From the NCBI GenBank assembly GCA_965247225.1, contig CBDFGT010000009.1, forward strand, positions 186,001 to 250,000: a stretch of 64,000 nucleotides of DNA, written 5' to 3'. Each line of letters starts with the position of its first letter. Positions within the stretch are counted from its first letter, which is position 1. Origin of the DNA: CBDFGT01 sp965247225 (GTDB taxonomy: Bacteria > Pseudomonadota > Alphaproteobacteria > Rhizobiales > Rhizobiaceae). Below are positions 61,086 through 64,000 of this stretch, piece after piece. A program made the translations under genes and the position numbers. The notes beneath the pieces are model-generated. The model saw only the letters and a program-made list of their open reading frames with translations. It was not told the DNA's origin and did not search any database.

Positions 61086-61671
61086 CCGGCCACCCCCCAT
61101 ACAATTCCATCGGGGTCCAATCGCATGCAATCGTCAGGTTTTCAAGATCAAACGCAAACAGGTTGCCACCCCCGTCCGGCTGGTCCTTGCTGCGCATGAT
61201 AGGGGAGCCCTGCAAATGGCATTTCAGCAATGTGCCGACGCCGCCATGGCCGACAAAGGCGACAGGCTGTGACCGGTCATGATGATCAAGAACAGCCATG
61301 ACCGCCCGGACGATTCGCGTCTGCGCATCAACGGCCCGCTCCCACCCGTGGTAGCTCTGTTCGGGATGGGCAAAAAACCAGTCTGCCGCCAGCTCAAACT
61401 GCGGCGGTGCCAGAAATCCGGTTGCTGAACGGTCATTCTCGCCCATGTCATGGCCAACTTCAAACCGCACGCCGCTGGCGGACCCCAGGATCGCTGCTGT
61501 TTCCATCGCCTTGGTTTCGTCGCTGGAGACAATCCGCCTTATCATCCCGGCCCAGGGACAGGCGGCTGCCAGTCTGGCGCGTTCCTTGCCCCTGTCGGAA
61601 AGGCCCCAGAACGGCACGGGAATAGCCGGATCAATATTGACCTGCGGATGGGTGACATAAAGTCCGAACAT
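61066..61671 (-). CDS. Histidine phosphatase family protein with altered active site
   Basis: A 201-residue protein with the phosphoglycerate-mutase-like fold: PFWGLSDRGKERARLAAACP, IVSSDETKAMETAAILGSAS and the second catalytic His in VAFVGHGGVGTLLKCHL. At the place of the usual RHG phospho-His motif the sequence reads YVTHPQVN, keeping His but losing Arg and Gly. Catalysis may be changed or lost. It overlaps pyrF by 20 bp and is preceded by pmtA on the same strand. Confidence 0.8.
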   Translation of the reverse strand: MFGLYVTHPQVNIDPAIPVPFWGLSDRGKERARLAAACPWAGMIRRIVSSDETKAMETAAILGSASGVRFEVGHDMGENDRSATGFLAPPQFELAADWFFAHPEQSYHGWERAVDAQTRIVRAVMAVLDHHDRSQPVAFVGHGGVGTLLKCHLQGSPIMRSKDQPDGGGNLFAFDLENLTIACDWTPMELYGGWPDGQACD

Positions 61672-61681
61672 GACGGCAGTC

Positions 61682-62278
61682 TCAGACTGTGCGCCGGTAG
61701 ACCCAGATCTGGGCTGGCGGAACATTGCGCATCACAAAAGCAAAATGTTCGATATGGTAGCTTGATGGCTTTGCGAGGATAGGTGATACAGGGCCATAGG
61801 AAAATTGCACCACGGGTCGGCCTGCAGGCATACGCGAAAGCAGGTCTTCCAGAAGGTTCACCCGCATCTCCATCGGGAAGTTCAGCAGGGGAATTCCGGA
61901 AATCACACTGTCAAACTGCCGGTTACCCATATGCGCCAGCGTCTTGTCAAGATTGAATGCGTCACCGTTGATAAAGTGAACGCCAGGATAAATGGTTTTC
62001 AGGTGGTGATAGAAATCCGATGAATATTCAATGGACACGATGTTTTCCGGCGCAACGCCCCGGGCGATGATCGCCTTGGTCAAAACCCCGGTACCCGGCC
62101 CCAGTTCCAGAACGGGCAATCCCGATGACGGGTCAATGACACTGGCCATCTTGCGGGCCGTCACCGAAGATGTCGGCATAATGGCACCGACGGAACGCGG
62201 ACCCTTGGCCAGACCCTTCAGGAACCGGATTTCGTCGCCGAATTTTTTCTCAAATTTCCGTCGCAACTCAATAGCCAT
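61682..62278 (-). CDS. pmtA: Phosphatidylethanolamine N-methyltransferase, rhizobial PmtA type
   Basis: SAM-dependent enzyme that methylates phosphatidylethanolamine towards phosphatidylcholine in the membrane. The 198-residue protein starts with a basic amphipathic helix (LRRKFEKKFGDEIRFLKGLA, a lipid-binding signature), then PTSSVTARKMASVID, SAM motif I VLELGPGTGVLTKAI and the FDSVISGIPLLNFP block. This is the Agrobacterium/Sinorhizobium form rather than the Rhodobacter form. AGGAG precedes twin ATGs at 62281/62278. Confidence 0.88.
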   Translation of the reverse strand: MAIELRRKFEKKFGDEIRFLKGLAKGPRSVGAIMPTSSVTARKMASVIDPSSGLPVLELGPGTGVLTKAIIARGVAPENIVSIEYSSDFYHHLKTIYPGVHFINGDAFNLDKTLAHMGNRQFDSVISGIPLLNFPMEMRVNLLEDLLSRMPAGRPVVQFSYGPVSPILAKPSSYHIEHFAFVMRNVPPAQIWVYRRTV

Positions 62279-62416
62279 CATGTGCTCCTGGGCCGCAAAG
62301 CCAAACCCGATTTTTATGGACCGGCATCATTCCGGACTCGAAAAATAATCTTGCTGCATTTGGCGGCAAAAACAAGGCCAAGGTTATGAATTGGTAAATA
62401 TTGGGTCCGCAACCGG

Positions 62417-63535
62417 TCAAACCCGCATCGGCATCAGCACATAAAGCGCATCATCACCGGCTGTATCGCGCACCAGTGTGGGTGATCCGGCATCTGCCAG
62501 CATGAAAATGGCATCGCCACCAGATAATTGTCCTGTAATATCAAGCAGATATCTGGCATTGAAGCCAATTTCCATCGGGTCGTGCCCGTAGCCGACTGCC
62601 AGTTCCTCGGTCGCGCTGCCGGAATCCGGGTTGTTGACCGTCAGCGTCAGCTGACCATCGCTCAACGACAGTTTCACGGCTCGTCCGCGCTCGGAAGAAA
62701 TGGTCGAAACACGGTCAACGGCCTGCGCAAAGCTCTGGCAGCTTACCCGCATTTCCTTGTCATTTCCGCTTGGAATAACCCGCTGATAATCCGGAAATGT
62801 ACCATCAATCAGCTTGGATGTCAGAACGATGGATCCAATCGTCAGGCGGATTTTTGCATCAGAAATCTCGACGCTGATCAAGGCATCAGGATCATCCAGC
62901 AGCTTTTGCAACTCGCCTACAGTCTTGCGCGGTATGATAATGCCCGGCATGCCTTCCGAGCCGGAAGGGGCCACAAGATCGGCACGCGCCAGACGGTGGC
63001 CGTCAGTGGCAACCGCGCGCAGTTTCAGATCGCCGTCTGCTTCAATCGTGTGAAAAAAGATCCCGTTGAGATAATAGCGGGTTTCCTCGGTGGAAATGGC
63101 AAACTGGGTGCGGTCGATCAGCATTTTCAGGTCCGCCGCCTTCAGCTTGAAGGCATGGCTGAAGCTTCCGGCTGTCAGGTCGGGAAAATCGGATTGCGGC
63201 AGGCATTGCAGCGAAAATTTGGATCGTCCGGAGGCAACGGTCATCGTTGCACCATCCGGATGTGTGGTCAGAACCACTTCTGAACCATCGGAAAGCTTGC
63301 GGACAATATCGTAGAGCAGATGGGCCGGAACTGTTGTCGCTCCGGCTTCCTGAACCGAGGCCGGTGTTGCTTCGGTGACTTCCAGGTCAAGATCCGTCGC
63401 CTTCATGTCCAGCGTCGATCCGTCGGCACGCAGCAAGACATTGGACAGGATCGGAATGGTATTGCGCCGTTCAACAACCCGGTGAACATGGTTCAGGGAT
63501 TTCAGCAGATTGGAACGCTCAAGAGTAATACGCAT
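62417..63535 (-). CDS. dnaN: DNA polymerase III beta subunit (sliding clamp)
   Basis: A 372-residue processivity clamp. Motifs: LLKSLNHVHRVVERRNTIPI at the N-terminus, ATDGHRLARADL in domain 2, and the C-terminal MPMRV, the peptide found at the end of the clamp. Here dnaN is next to pmtA and divergent from rsmI and not beside dnaA. Confidence 0.97.
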   Translation of the reverse strand: MRITLERSNLLKSLNHVHRVVERRNTIPILSNVLLRADGSTLDMKATDLDLEVTEATPASVQEAGATTVPAHLLYDIVRKLSDGSEVVLTTHPDGATMTVASGRSKFSLQCLPQSDFPDLTAGSFSHAFKLKAADLKMLIDRTQFAISTEETRYYLNGIFFHTIEADGDLKLRAVATDGHRLARADLVAPSGSEGMPGIIIPRKTVGELQKLLDDPDALISVEISDAKIRLTIGSIVLTSKLIDGTFPDYQRVIPSGNDKEMRVSCQSFAQAVDRVSTISSERGRAVKLSLSDGQLTLTVNNPDSGSATEELAVGYGHDPMEIGFNARYLLDITGQLSGGDAIFMLADAGSPTLVRDTAGDDALYVLMPMRV

Positions 63536-63769
63536 GAGATGATACCGCTTTCGACTTGCTACTGGTTTTCATCCTCCAGATAGCAACTTTTCAACTGTTT
63601 GCAACGGGCTTCCCGTTTTGTTTGGCCGTTTTGTCCGGACGGGCAAAATGGCAGCAACAGCCATCACATTGCAAGCCTTTTGCGTGGCATTGTCACGATT
63701 TTGAAAACCCTTGCAGGAAATGGCCCCCTCGCTCATAAGGGGTTGTGACCAACAGGACAGGACAAAGCC

Positions 63770-64000
63770 TTGGAAACCGACAGCAGCACGGGCATTGCCG
63801 ACCAGCGCCATTATGTGCTGGGCGCAAATATCATCAAGGTTCGTCCGCTGGAACCTGCACTGTATCTCGTTGCCACGCCCATCGGCAACCTGGGCGACAT
63901 GACCCTGCGTGGCCTTGAAACGCTGGCCGGAGCAGACGTTCTGGCCTGCGAGGACACGCGGGTAACCCGTGTGCTTCTGGATCGTTATGGTATCAGGACA
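63770..64000 (+). CDS. rsmI: 16S rRNA (cytidine-1402-2'-O)-methyltransferase, 5' part
   Basis: The first 77 codons, cut by the window end. LYLVATPIGNLGDMTLRGLE and LACEDTRVTRVLLDRYGIRT are the hallmark SAM-binding start of RsmI. I use the TTG at 63770 (LETDSSTGIADQ), with AGGA about nine bases upstream; an ATG start is not available before the conserved core. The 234-bp gap to dnaN holds divergent promoters and a CCCCT/AGGGG hairpin at 63724-63741. Confidence 0.88.
   Translation, partial: METDSSTGIADQRHYVLGANIIKVRPLEPALYLVATPIGNLGDMTLRGLETLAGADVLACEDTRVTRVLLDRYGIRT

Overview
The window reads as chromosomal DNA of an alphaproteobacterium of the order Hyphomicrobiales (Rhizobiales), most like the Brucellaceae/Bartonellaceae/Phyllobacteriaceae side. 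The evidence is gene content and order (DUF4164-zapA next to tkt and gap; cycM/kdsB/pheA; pmtA-dnaN-rsmI), a complete alphaproteobacterial Tad/Cpa pilus locus, a rhizobial-type phosphatidylethanolamine N-methyltransferase, and an intergenic palindromic repeat I remember from Brucella/Agrobacterium relatives. Genus and species are not decided by what can be read here.

Layout. 1-7.5 kb: housekeeping genes (zapA, DUF4164, tkt, gap, a K+/H+ antiporter, 5-formyl-THF cyclo-ligase, a YmdB-like phosphoesterase). 7.8-15.4 kb: a GC-richer island with tauR, tpa, isfD, isfE and tauABC, which predicts uptake of taurine, removal of its nitrogen and excretion of the carbon-sulfur skeleton as isethionate. 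A decayed IS3-type element (15.4-16.1 kb) and a tRNA-Ser(GGA) gene lie at its right edge. 16.6-17.7 kb: a small membrane protein and msrA. 17.8-29.8 kb: nucleoside uptake and salvage, comprising a structured leader with a tiny ORF, a BMP-family ABC transporter, cdd and deoA, then upp, add and deoB on the other strand. A two-gene BglII-like restriction-modification cassette sits between the transporter ATPase and permease genes, flanked by an exact 15-bp duplication of the stop/start junction. A 265-bp MITE-like element has inserted at the stop codon of upp.

30.0-42.6 kb: the Tad (Flp) pilus locus, with two TadE/G-type minor pilins and a secretin-N-domain protein on the minus strand, then two near-identical Flp pilins, cpaA-F, tadB, tadC, and a convergent tadD. 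42.8-49.8 kb: leucyl aminopeptidase, MarR regulator, NlpC/P60 peptidase, a ccdAB toxin-antitoxin module between related palindromic repeats, two unknown genes, ribonuclease D and a secreted alpha/beta hydrolase. 49.8-55.0 kb: an exopolysaccharide block (Wzc-like co-polymerase/tyrosine kinase, phosphoesterase, O-antigen-ligase-like protein, unknown anchored protein). 55.5-64 kb: housekeeping again (AEC transporter, cytochrome c CycM, kdsB, pheA, an NDUFA9-like protein, DUF1330, pyrF, a histidine-phosphatase-like protein, pmtA, dnaN, and the start of rsmI).

The most unusual observations are the restriction-modification cassette spliced seamlessly into a translationally coupled transporter operon, the leader of the same operon, and the repeat-bounded insertions at upp and ccdAB. 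All functions are assigned by reading the sequence and from family knowledge; no database search was run.
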